Of a stretch of DNA of 64,000 nt, positions 13,601-24,110 are shown piece by piece. The DNA comes from Dermatemys mawii (taxonomy: Eukaryota; Chordata; Testudines; Dermatemydidae): positions 40,228,887 through 40,292,886 of the forward strand of contig ML677335.1 of the NCBI GenBank assembly GCA_007922305.1, written 5' to 3'. Within the stretch, counting starts at the first letter, position 1, and each line of letters begins with the position of its first letter. Position numbers and translations under genes: made by a program. The notes under the pieces were generated by a model that saw nothing but the letters and a program-made list of their open reading frames with translations, was not told where the DNA came from and did not search any database.

Positions 13601-13775
13601 AGGATCGGTGAGAGAGAAAAAATGCTGGTGCTCAGAAATGATCTACCTGACTTTGTCATATGTAATATCCAGTGATAAATATATTGTCTTGTAAAAAGGG
13701 TTTGTACATAACTTGTACATGGTTTCATTTTGTATTTTTCTCAGATTAAAATTTATGTATTTGTGTTCTAAAACA
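7613..13775 (+). other. KCNMA1: KCNMA1 3' UTR, proximal and probable extended forms
   Basis: Sequence after the VEDEC stop is AT-rich, non-coding and almost free of recognisable transposons, while repeats become frequent from about 13.96 kb on. Candidate poly(A) signals on the plus strand are AATAAA at 7738-7743, 8176-8181 and 9999-10004, and ATTAAA at 13745-13750. The last has the best context: several TGTA motifs just upstream (13703, 13714, 13731) and a GT-rich stretch just downstream. A 3' UTR of about 6.2 kb would fit a neuronal long-UTR transcript, but only transcript data can show which signals are used. A weak palindromic-family repeat may lie at about 12000-12150. Short open frames in this interval look like chance. 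Confidence 0.5.
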
Positions 13776-13790
13776 AGGAGTGATCTCTGT
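13701..13790 (+). terminator. Candidate distal poly(A) site of KCNMA1
   Basis: ATTAAA at 13745-13750 is preceded within 45 bases by three TGTA motifs (the CFIm-type upstream element) and followed by a GT-rich run at about 13780-13800. Cleavage would fall near 13765-13775. This arrangement is seen directly; its use is inferred. Confidence 0.45.
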
Positions 13791-13957
13791 GTTTTTGTCT
13801 TAGGAATAGATATCTCACAAAGTATTATACAACACTAGATATCAGACCTATCAATAACAGTGCAACCTGACAGGTAATAATACTATTCTGTATTTACATA
13901 GCAGCTTTAACCTGGGAATCACAAAAGGCACTACCAAACTAGGAACTAACAGCACTA

Positions 13958-14105
13958 CCAGCTCATGCCAGTCGTCCATCTAGCCTGGCACCCTGTGTCC
14001 ACTAATAGTCAGTAGCAGATACTTCGGAGGAAGATATGAAAACCTTATGGACAAATTCACAATGCCTATGAGATAAATTTCCTTCCAATCCCAGTATATA
14101 TATGA
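13958..14105 (-). mobile_element. CR1/L3-like LINE 3' end remnant
   Basis: The phrases 'gtccatctagcctggcac' and 'gtagcagatacttcggagg' are the reverse of the 3' end seen on the plus strand at about 45603-45785 ('ggatactggactagatgga'). This is a common reptilian LINE 3' terminus. The fragment is short and diverged. Confidence 0.5.
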
Positions 14106-14330
14106 GAGATTTACATCCTGGAGTAATTTAGCAAAACTAACTATAGAAGACATACTCTCCTCTCATTTTTAAGAGTTCTGATAGTTTTAAGTGAATGCTT
14201 AACATTGCACACATGGTGATGAATTTGAAGGCTATCTAATCTCTCCTTGCATCTGTGGTTAAAAGTCACAGACACACTTTGGAGTGTGCCTATCTCCTTA
14301 TATAGCTATCAGAAGAGGAATCAAAATTTG

Positions 14331-14447
14331 ACCCCAATCCTGAAAGCACCTACATAGGTGCTTAACTGAAAAAGATAAATAGCACCTTTGATGTCAACAG
14401 AACTACTCATAGGCTCCAAGATAAGCACAGTTTCCAGGATGGGGCCC
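14331..14447. repeat. Short palindromic dispersed repeat
   Basis: The ends are approximately complementary: 'accccaatcctg' at the left and 'ccaggatggggcc' at the right. Inside are 'gcacctacataggtgctta' and 'caacagaactactcat', phrases that recur in this family. It resembles the copies at 16752-16822 and 63694-63768. Confidence 0.4.
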
Positions 14448-15599
14448 TGGTATTTTAAAAATTAGCTTAGTAACTATATAAGCAGTTACAGCTTGGATGG
14501 ACATCACACCAGTCCCAGATGCGTAATTAAGAACAATTCGGTATTATCTTGTTTGATATTGAAATGCAGGCAATTCATTAAAAGACACACACAGCTCAGT
14601 GTGAAAGAAATTCATCTCAATGACAAAGGCTTGCAAAAGCTCATCTGCACTGAACCACAGGGTTTAAATGATTTGAAGGACCTGGTATGGGACCTCAGCA
14701 TTGTGTTGAATTTCACCCTATATCGATAAGTGGTTACAGGAAAGAATAGGTGGATGATCTGAAGGGACTGAGCAACAAAATGGTTCAGTGCACTAGCTTC
14801 TAGAGCCACATTCAAATCAAGATGGCTTCTCAATTTAGCTCCTCTTGGATGTTGGTCTATGTCACAAAATCCCAACATTATTTGACAAGATTGGCAGCCT
14901 ATATCCAGGACTGGAATAGCATGAATGTTAAAGGGAAGAACTGAAGTATATTAGCAAAATTGTCTGGAGAAATTTATAGAGCTTATCTACCTGCCCATTT
15001 TAAAAGACTCCAGCCAATGGCAATGAATCCTTCACTTTCAAGGCATCAAATTCCACCCACTAAGCTTTTCTGTTTAGTAAGGATTTGCCTTCCACAGGAA
15101 TTGCAATACATGGATCATAGGAAGGATTTTGAGGGAACCAGCTTAAGCAGGATAGTCAGCTAATAACAATATTTCAAAAGTCTACAGAAATGATGGGAGG
15201 AAGAAAGAAAAGTATTTACTTTGGAAGGTCAAAATCCAAACTGATGGGTCACAAATCTATTCTCAGTTACACAGCTAAATGGCAAATCAGGAGTAATTTC
15301 ACGCACAACCAAGAGGCTGTAACTAGCCAACTGAGAGTGAAGAATCAGAGTGGCAGCAACTACTAACAAATTCCCCAGAGATTTTTTTAAAAAAAATGTG
15401 AAATGAAATTTCTGGCATTTTAGAAGATTTTGGGTATTCTGAAACAAAAATGAAGTGTAAAGAAAGAAGCAAATTCATTATATTTATTTGGAATTCTGGA
15501 TTAGAATAATCTGCCAGTGACAAATTGTGTTAAGTTAAAATACAGAACAAACATCACACATCAAAGCCTGTGCCAAAAGCTGGTACACATTTCCCATCA

Positions 15600-16321
15600 G
15601 ATACATACAAAATGGGAAATGACTGCCTAAGAAGGAGTACTGTGAAAAGGGATCTGGGGATCATCGTGGCTCACAAGTTAAATATGAGTCAGTCAAAAGT
15701 GTAACTGTGTTGCAAAAAACAAACAAATATCATCATTCTGGGGTGTTTTAGCAGGAGTACTGTAAGCAAGACATGAGAAGTAATTCTTTCGCTCTACTCC
15801 ATGCTGATTAGGCCTCAACTGGAATAGTGTGTCCAGTTCTGGGCGCCACATCAGGAAAGATGTGGACAAATGGGAAAAAAATCCAGAGAAGAGCAACAAA
15901 AATGTCTAGAAAAGGTCTAGAAAACTTGACCTATAAGGGAATATTGTAAAAAAATTGGGTTTGTTTAGTCTAGAGAAGAGAAGACTGAGAGGGGACATGA
16001 TACCAGTTTTCAAGTACATAAAAGGTTGCTACGTGGAGGAAGAAGAAAAAAATGTTCTTAACCTCTGAGGATAGGACAAGAAGCAATGGGCTTAAATTGC
16101 AGCAAGGGCAGTTTAGGTTGGACATTAGGAAAAACTTCCTAACTGTCCAAGTGGTTAAGCACCAGAATAAATTGCCTAGGGAGACTGTGGAATCTCCATC
16201 ATTGGGGATTTTTACGAGCAGAATGGACAAACACCTGTCAAGGATGGTCTAGATAATACTTAGTCCTGTCTTGAGTGCAGGGGACTGGACTAGATGACCT
16301 CTTGAGGTCCTATGATTTTAC
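15600..16321 (+). mobile_element. CR1 LINE, 5'-truncated copy (end of ORF2 plus 3' UTR)
   Basis: The plus-strand reading shows a decayed end of CR1 ORF2, with phrases such as KRDLGI, HKLNMSQ and QFWAP separated by stops. It is followed by the standard CR1 3' region ('ttggacattaggaaaaac', 'gggactggactagatgacc', 'aggtcctatgatt'). CR1 elements copy themselves by reverse transcription and are usually 5'-truncated like this one. It is non-functional and its terminal octamer repeat is short. Confidence 0.85.
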
Positions 16322-16577
16322 AAACACATTTACATATAATATTCAAATATTTAAATAAGAAACACACTAACATCAAAAGGCAAACTATGTCTTCTTACAC
16401 ATGAAGAACAGAAGCTTCACATGCCCACCTCCTGTCTACAACCATGTCTCCAAAGCCCTATTTCTTCTATACAGTTATGTTTCTTACGACAGGTTCTAGG
16501 ATTTGAGGAGCTCATCTTAGAGGAGTGAGTTTGAGGCTCTGACAAAGCATTAACAGTTATAACAATATAACACAAAA

Positions 16578-16585
16578 TATTATAT

Positions 16586-16649
<64 letters not shown>
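16578..16649. repeat. (TA)n-(CA)n compound microsatellite
   Basis: An alternating TA tract, interrupted once by a CA step, passes directly into an uninterrupted CA tract of about 13 units. It is likely polymorphic. Confidence 0.95.
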
Positions 16650-16751
16650 ATTTAGCAAGTTGCCATAATCAGAAATGCAAAAATACGTAGCCCTCCCGAC
16701 AAACATACATACACACACAGTTGTTCTAACCAATTAAATTTCCTTACTAAA

Positions 16752-16822
16752 GCCTGATCCTGCAAACACTTAAATATATGCTTATTCTTAGTCACATAGG
16801 TAAGCTTATGCAGGATCAAGGC
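16752..16822. repeat. Short palindromic dispersed repeat
   Basis: Ends 'gcctgatcctgcaaac' and 'gcaggatcaaggc' are inverted; the middle is 'cacttaaatatatgctta'. It is the same family as 14331-14447 and probably 20463-20575, and looks like a tiny MITE. Confidence 0.5.
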
Positions 16823-16915
16823 TTTGGACAAGTTATTCCCCGTTAAGTGTTGCCAATCCCAACTTTTCAAAAATCAAGACTCAGGCTTCAAAAAAAAATC
16901 AGGAAAGCATTTTCC

Positions 16916-17008
16916 AGGCCAATGCATTTAATCCCAATTTATACCAGTGTAAATGACAACAGAATTTGGTCCTTTGTGTCTAGGGTAATAAAATAACTGA
17001 TAAGTCAA
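16916..17008 (+). repeat. 93-bp direct duplication, copy 1
   Basis: Nearly identical to 18347-18439, with about three mismatches and no gaps, beginning 'aggccaatgcatttaatcc'. The two copies are 1.43 kb apart in the same orientation. Confidence 0.9.
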
Positions 17009-17889
17009 TACTATATTTTGGGGGATTCTGCTTGCTAAGCTTTTAGGGTGCATTTGGATCAAATGTTCAGGCGTTTCTCCAAAACTGTGGGTGGCTAGAA
17101 ACTTGCTATTTTTTTAATGAAAGCTGAGATTCTCATGTATTCACTTGTCTCCAGGAGCTAGAGTTTTAAGAAAAACCTCAAATATTATAAGAGCTGGCAA
17201 CACTACCTAGTCTCCATTCTTGAACAGTTGCCCAGTCACAAGGCTCTAAGGATGTGAAACAAATGTGATATTTACTCCATTCTTTAATAACAGTGCCTTC
17301 TCATTCTCCACTCCCATGTAAGACTCAATCCAACAAAAACTTGTGCATCCGCGTAAGTTAAATTAAATGGGACTATGCACATGCAGTAAGCTTACTCGCA
17401 TGCATATGTCTTGGCAGGTTTGAGAACTAAAATTGCTAGGACTCGCATTTTGTAGAATGCTTCAAACAGCTGTACTACCCAATCAACAGTGCTTAATGCA
17501 TTATTGGATCTAACACACATATACACACAAAAGGCAAGAAAGAACGAGGGCATCCAACTTGAAAGAAATACAAAGATAGATACATACCAATGGCTAGTTT
17601 GTTTTAGCTCCTTGCACCATAACCCCAAAGTTAGCCCAGCTTTAAATCATTGTAAACAGGAAAAGACCCTGGCTCATGAACTATTATGAAAAGTCACCTG
17701 GTGTCTTGTGTTTGAGAACTCTCCCCTCTCCTTCCTAATTTCTGCCTTGTAACAAAGTTTCTGGGTACCTCTGAACATGAATCTCCAGCAGATGGCCCTG
17801 TCAGGAATGTGTTTCCAGACTGCAAGATCAGGTGTCAGGTCTTGTGGATAGGAACAGGACATATAGCAGATGCTAACCATTTGTTCCCA
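17009..17889. other. Unassigned sequence between the duplicated copies
   Basis: No gene or clear transposon is seen. A possible member of the palindromic family lies near 17325-17400. Open frames here are short and unsupported. Confidence 0.4.
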
Positions 17890-18303
17890 TAGATGTCAAC
17901 TCCCTGAGTGCTCCGGGGCTGGAGCATCCATGGGGAAAAAATTGGTGAGTGCTCTGCACTCACCAGCAGCTCCCCACCTCCCGCCCAGCTCACCTCTGCC
18001 TCCGCTTCACCTCCGAGTGCGCCACATGCTCATCTCCCCCCCGCCCCCATTTCTTCCCAGCGCTTGTGCCACGAAACACCTGTTTTGCACAGCTGGGGGG
18101 GGAAACGTGGTACGCTCAGGGGAGGAGGCGGGGCCAGGGCGGGAATTTGGGGAAGAGGTCCAATAGCAGCAGGGAAGGGGGGCAGAGTTGGGATGGAGAC
18201 TTTGGAGAAGGTGATAGAATGGGGGTGGGGAAGGGGTGGAGTTGGGGAGGGGCTGGGGCAGGGAGTGCGAGCACCCACTGGTGCCGGGGGAAGTTGGTGC
18301 CTT
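17890..18303. mobile_element. GC-rich non-autonomous DNA-transposon-like repeat
   Basis: This sharply bounded GC-rich block sits in AT-rich surroundings. Its left end 'agatgtcaactccc' and right end 'ggaagttggtgcct' are approximately inverted. A related, more decayed copy in the opposite orientation appears at about 44730-45130. Overlapping open frames of 100-146 aa on both strands are explained by low stop-codon density in GC-rich DNA and are not called as genes. Confidence 0.5.
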
Positions 18304-18346
18304 TGTGGGTTCCCTTTGGTTGAATCTATTCTTGTCCTCACTCTCT

Positions 18347-18439
18347 AGGCCAATGCATTTAATCCCAATTTATACCAGTGTAAATGACAACAGAATTTGG
18401 TCCTTTGTATCTAGGGTAATAAAATAACTGGTAAATCAA
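18347..18439 (+). repeat. 93-bp direct duplication, copy 2
   Basis: Second copy of 16916-17008. It begins shortly after the GC-rich repeat ends, so it may mark the far edge of a local duplication or template switch. Confidence 0.9.
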
Positions 18440-21400
18440 GTACCTGGATCACTATTGCTGCACTATACAAAGCTGCTAGAGTAGGACTATTATTCTGTGT
18501 TGATGTTTTCAGAAACCTGAAACAGTAGTCATACTAGCCATCACTAACTGATGGCTTTGCATGAGCTAGGCAAGAATGTGTGGACTAGCTACAAAGCCCA
18601 CATGGGGGATACTGAGTCAGATTCTGGGCCTCCCCAATGCATCCCCACAGCTCTTTTGTGCTGCTCCTAGGAACAGAAAGCAGCTAGAAAGCAACTGGAT
18701 TGGGCCACCCAAAGATCCCCCTGCAGAGGAGAGTCTTCAAGTGGCATAGAAATGCAGAATAACACTCATCCCAACCTCCCTTCCAGGATACTAGAATAGG
18801 GTACATGTGTGGGACAAAGTGGATGTGGATAGGGTCTTTTAAAGGGTGATCCTCTGCTAACAGAATGGCACTTAGAATCTAAAGCAGCCTTAGGACTTCT
18901 GTGTTGGTTCTGCCTAACAATAACCTCTATCAGGTGTCAAATGGCCCTGCCAGGATTGCCTCTCCACACTGAACTCTAGGGTACAGATGTGGGGACCCGC
19001 ATGAAAAAAAGAAATAACCACCCCCCAAGCTTATTTTACCAGCTTGGGTTAAAATGTTTTTTCCCCAGAGCACAACTTCTTCTGTGTCTGGACTTTGTAT
19101 GCTGCCACCATCAAGTGAGAATGTCTCAAAAACTACTGGACGTGGGCCACTTGAAGCCCCTCGTTCTCTTTCCACAAAACCCCCAAACTTATTCCCTCCC
19201 TGGGAAGCTTGAGAGAAAAGCCTCACCTGATCCTGCGAGACATGCCCAATCCAAAACCAGGATCTTACACAATGGAAAACAAGTAGTCAGATTCTTAAAA
19301 AAAAAAAATTTAATAAAAGAAAAAAAGAAAGGAATAAATCCCTTATAACCATCAATAGAACAGCATCTACAATAATCAATAAAGAGTTACAGACAACCCC
19401 CTCCCCGAATTTCTCCTCCTGCTGAAGCTTACAGTATTAGAGAAACACAGAGATAAATTTCTACCAACTGAAGAGTTTTCCAAGTGATAAAAAGAAGGTA
19501 AACTTACTCACTACCTTACTTGATAAAAAGCTGATAGTTAGAGTAAAAGAAATAGGTGTGGTTCATCCCATAGCCGAGTTGAACAGAGAAGAGACCCAGA
19601 GAGAAACTGAAACTCAAAATCCTTTGTCTCCTGAGGAATTTCTCATTGGTCAGTTGTCCACCTCTCAGGTTACCTTTAGCTTAACCCCTTATAGGTAAAC
19701 AGTAATTCTAGGCTACTTTATACTTATGACAGGCCCCAGAGTGGAAGCACATAAAGGTGGCTTAATGTCACCTGCGCCTCCCTCTCCCCTGTGCTGTGTT
19801 GTGCTGAGCCCAGGGTCTGTGACATCTATATTTGATGGCAAACATGCGGAGTCTAGTAAAGTACAAAGAGGCTATTGCACCTCTGTCTTTAAATAAGCAA
19901 CTTCTTTTAGTATAGTCAGTTTCTTATGCAGAAAAATGAGCAACAGAAAGAGCTGAGAGTAGTACCATACACAGGATGCTCAAACACTCCAGTCCAAAAA
20001 CAAAGCCTACATTTAACTTTCAATTTTGCCAATCTCATACTAAGCGAAGAGGAAAGTTTACAAGTGCCACTGAAAGCACAGTTGCAGGAAATATGGCTCT
20101 GGGTGCCACTCTTTGTACCTATAAATGATTATGTTAATTACAGGTACTAAGCTCCTATCGGTTGCAAAATAAGCAGAACCTGGTCTGAAGCTGTTTACTC
20201 CTAATCAGCAAGTGGCTTAACAAAACTGACAGACAGCTCACACCCTTATGACCTGTGCATCACACTATAATTATTCAATGCCTTGCCAGTTCCAATAGTT
20301 GATGACGAAATACAAATTTTGCTATGGAATTTAATTGCAGACCATATGGTCTATGGCAGGTAGGCGGATTAGATGGCAAAACTTGCTCCATGTACAGGCA
20401 AGACATAAAGAATGAAGTATTTTAAGAGGGCTGATACTAATAGGTAGAAAAAGTAAATTACGACCCTAAACTGCAACACACATGAGAAGTTCCACTGATG
20501 TCAACTGACTACTCATGAGCATAACATTAAGCACATGCCTAAATCTTTGAAGGATGAGGGCATTAGGTTGCTGGCTCTAATGTCATAAACACAACGTACC
20601 ATAAATATGCTAAGTATTTTTCCTTTTAGTAATTTTTTTAAAAAACGGATTTGTATTAAATTGCCTTATGCCAAAAGTGAAAGTTAGGCATTTAAAAAGC
20701 CAATGTTAAATGTTTCCAATGTATAGTATGGTATATTCTGCTGCCAAAAAGTTGATTAGAAGCAACAAAATAGACTGTGCACTCTACGTGGAGATGGGGA
20801 TGAAACAGGACTGTGATGCACTTATGGATGCTGAAGACAAAAATAGACCAGTCCAAAGTTCAGGTGCAAGGGGTTGATTCAAGCCATTATAGGGAAGAAA
20901 AAAAAAAAAGTGTCTAACTGCAAAATTATGATCCACACCTGCATTTTGAATCTCACATCCTTTCCCATACCAAACTTTAGGTATGCTCAGGCCTATTTCT
21001 AATTTGATAAGAAATAACTGAAATGAAACACCATGTTAACAGAGTCCAAAGTTATTCATGTATATGTGCATTGCAACAGTCCCATTCTTAATCATTACAA
21101 ATCCATGAGGCTTAACAGTAAAATAGCCTTTCACTTAGGGCCTATCTAGGCCTATTATTAACTAGCCTATTTAGTTAATGGCTGCATTTAAATGTAAACT
21201 ACTGTACACTAATCTATTGCATGCAATAATTACATCATCATATTTCCAGTGTGTGTAAGAATTGTGATTCCTAACCACCCCCTATAGTCTACTCTCATGG
21301 GGCATGGATCAGTGTTCACACCATACTCCCCATCACCACCCGGCCCAGGAAACTAAAGATCCAACCAGCGGACCAAATTCGGTGATGAACCCTGGGCACA

Positions 21401-21487
21401 TGCCACCTGAGGCATGTTTTGCATACACTAAGAATAATTCCACTCTCAAAGGCTGGACACAAACCTATATCTCCCTTGCATTGCTTT
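18440..21487. other. Intergenic, no gene seen
   Basis: AT-rich sequence. A weak member of the palindromic repeat family is at about 20463-20575 ('ccactgatgtcaactgact', 'gcacatgcctaaat'). Otherwise I see no coding frame, RNA gene or clear transposon. Confidence 0.4.
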
Positions 21488-21610
21488 GCAGCAAAGGTGG
21501 GCAAACTGTGGCTCACAAGCCACACACGGCCCATGCAAATGTAAACAAACTGCCTGGTGGCATACCAGCGATAACCCTGACAGGCTGTGTGCGGCCTGTG
21601 GACAACTCAG
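21488..21610. mobile_element. hAT-like fragment
   Basis: The start 'gcaaaggtgggcaaactgtg' followed by 'cacacggcccatg' matches a common hAT terminal region ('ggtgggcaaacta' then 'cggccc'). The right end is not clear and no target duplication was found. Confidence 0.4.
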
Positions 21611-22188
21611 GCGGCTGTGTTGTCCACCACCACCTTGTAGCCACTGGCTTTGTCAACATCTAAACTGTGTCAGTTACATACTGTAGTCGCCCCATATGTT
21701 GATCACTTCACACAAGCAGCCTATGTCAGATCACAGGACTAACATGCATATACAGACCTTTTTTTTTTCTATTTTAATAGTCATAGTCAAGGGGCTGCAA
21801 TGCTGCAATTTTAGTCTTGGCAAAATGTGACTTTTAAAAACAACACTGCTCTACAGTTTTTTAGAAGTCATCTGCTTCAGAGATAAAATGTGATATTTAG
21901 TATGTATTTTGATGTGCTGAATTCAAATATGACAATTAAAACAACTGATTGGCTACTGTTTCTAAGATATTTAAGTTTTTACATTTTCTGTCTATGTATA
22001 TTGTGTAGATAGTAGAGTTTTAATCATAAATTGTAAACCTAGGTTTTTTTCATGTGTTTATGGTTGCTTTACGTGATAATATTTCACCTGTCCTGTTTAT
22101 GTAACACTTTAAAAACAGCAAAAGGGTTATATAAATAAAATGTATTATGAAACAAAAGGCAAAAAACTATTATGTACATAGTTTAGTC

Positions 22189-23885
22189 CTATTCAGTGTC
22201 TACTCGGCACTTCTTGGCTTGTCTCTTGTATTCATTAAATGGAGCATCTCTTGTCACTGTCCGGCAACAGTCTGCAAGCATTGATGGGCTCCATTTGCCC
22301 TGATAGCGTTTCTCCATTGTTGCAATGTCCTGGTGAAATCGCTCGCCGTGCTCGTCGCTCACTGCTCCGCAGTTCGATGGAAAAAAATCTAGATGAGAGT
22401 GCAAAAAATGTATCTTTAGTGACATGTTGCAACCAAGGCTTTTGTACGCCTTGAGGAGGTTTTCCACCAACAACTTGTAGTTGTCTGCCTTGTTGTTTCC
22501 GAGAAAATGTATTGCCACTGACTGGAAGGCTTTCCATGCCGTCTTTTCCTTGCCACGCAGTGCATGGTAACAAATGCATCATCTCGAAGAAGTTCACGAA
22601 TCTGAGGACCAACAAAGACACCTTCCTTTATCTTAGCTTCACTTAACCTTGGAAATTTTCCACGGAGGTACTTGAAAGCTGCTTGTGTTTTGTCAATGGC
22701 CTTGACAAAGTTCTTCATCAGACCCAGCTTGATGTATAAGGGTGGTAACAAAATCTTCCTTGATTCAACAAGTGGTGGATGTTGAACACTTTTCCTCCCA
22801 GGCTCCAATGACTGTCGGAGTGGCCAATCTTTCTTGATGTAGTGGGAATCTCTTGCACGACTATCCCATTCGCAGAGAAAACAGCAGTACTTTGTGTATC
22901 CAGTCTGCAGACCAAGCAAGAGAGCAACAACCTTCAAATAACCACAAAGCTGCCACTGATGTTAGTCATAGTTTATGCACCTCAAAAGTTGTTTCATGTT
23001 GTCATAGATTTCCTTCATATGGACTGCATGACCAACTGGAATTGATGGCAAAACATTGCCATTATGTAGCAAAACAGCTTTAAGACTCGTCTTCGATGAA
23101 TCAATGAAGATTCTCCACTCATCTGGATCGTGAACGATGTTGAGGGCTGTCATCACACCATCGATGTTGTTGCAGGCTACAAGATGACCTTCCATGAAGA
23201 AGAATGGGACAAGATCCTTTCGACGGTCATGGAACATGGAAACCCTAACATCACCTGCCAGGAGATTCCACTGCTGTAGTCTGGAGCCCAACAGCTCTGC
23301 CTTACTCTTGGGTAGTTCCAAATGCCTGACAAGGTCATTCAGTTCAGCTTGTGTTAGGAGGTGTGCTTCAGAGGAGGAGGATGGGAGAAAATGTGGGTCC
23401 TGTGACATTGATGGTTCAGGGCCAGAAGTTTCATCCTCTTCCTCTTCCTCGTCTGACTCAAGTGAGAATGATTCTGGTGCATCAGGAACCGGCAGTCCTT
23501 CTCCGTGGGGTATTGGGCATATAGCTGATGGAATGTTTGGATAATGCACAGTCCACTTTTTCTTCTTTGACACACCTTTCTCAAATGGAGGCACCATGCA
23601 GAAGTAACAATTGCTGGTATGATCTGTTGGCTCTCTCCAAATCATTGGCACTGCAAAAGGCATAGATTTCCTTTTCCTGTTCAACCACTGGCGAAGATTT
23701 GTTGCACAAGTGTTGCAGCATATGTGTGGGGCCCACCTCTTGTCCTGAGCTCCAATTTTGCAGCCAAAATAAAGGTGATAGGCTTTCTTAACCATAGTGG
23801 TTATACTGCGCTTTTGTGATGCAAAAGTCACTTCACCACAAACACAGCAGAAGTTATCTGCACTGTTCACACAAGTACGAGGCAT
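22189..23885 (-). pseudogene. Transposon-encoded zinc-finger-like protein, broken (about 563 codons)
   Basis: Start ATG 23885. The first 307 residues are open: an N-terminal Cys-rich part (CCVCGEV near residue 13, HICCNTC near 54, NCYFC near 92) looks like a metal-binding domain of ZAD-like layout. An acidic Ser/Glu linker follows at about 140-165. The conserved core includes FIDSSK (about 263), GYTKYCCFLCEWDSR, a KNFVKA stretch and, near the end, SDEHGERFHQD. A TAA at 22962-22964 interrupts the frame, which then continues; two extra bases at about 22561-22562 shift it; the last 123 residues end at 22189. I recognise the core as a family spread over many animals (cnidarians, insects, fish, reptiles) but know no function. 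Its place between inverted repeats suggests a transposase. No intron is evident. Confidence 0.7.
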
Positions 23886-24001
23886 CTCTGCTAACTTTGG
23901 CTAAACCAAAATGTGTCCCTTTGCAAAATCAAACACTGACAAATAAGAGAGCACGACACTGTATGATTTCTAGAGCTGATACAGGGCAATTTGTTCAGCA
24001 G

Positions 24002-24110
24002 AATGATGTAAGCTTCATTATGATTGCATCATCCATGACTTCTAGGAATAACATGATGCAATTCATATCATGGATGACGCAATACCAGCTTCAGATTGCA
24101 TCATTCATTG
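24002..24110 (-). promoter_or_regulatory. Cluster of TGATGCAAT-type motifs upstream of the transposon ORF
   Basis: Four copies of TGATGCAAT or a one-base variant occur in 81 bases: 24023-24031 (reverse), 24054-24062, 24075-24083 (TGACGCAAT) and 24095-24103 (reverse). A weaker one, TGATGTAAG, is at 24004-24012. They lie 120-220 bases before the start codon of the minus-strand ORF. The motif matches the C/EBP-ATF composite element (CARE, TGATGnAAn). They could equally be transposase-binding repeats. Confidence 0.45.

Larger units (their letters stand above)
13776..15598. other. Intergenic, sparse repeats
   Basis: Downstream of the likely KCNMA1 end. It contains a minus-strand LINE 3' end (about 13958-14105) and a short palindromic repeat (14331-14447). 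I see nothing else that I can assign, and no coding frame with support. Confidence 0.5.

Noticed and set aside
17870..18348. Four long overlapping frames, up to 146 codons
   Set aside because: Low-complexity Gly/Pro/Arg translations in a GC-rich transposon-like repeat.
23194..23544. 116-codon plus-strand frame rich in serine
   Set aside because: It is the antisense shadow of the acidic linker in the minus-strand transposon ORF.
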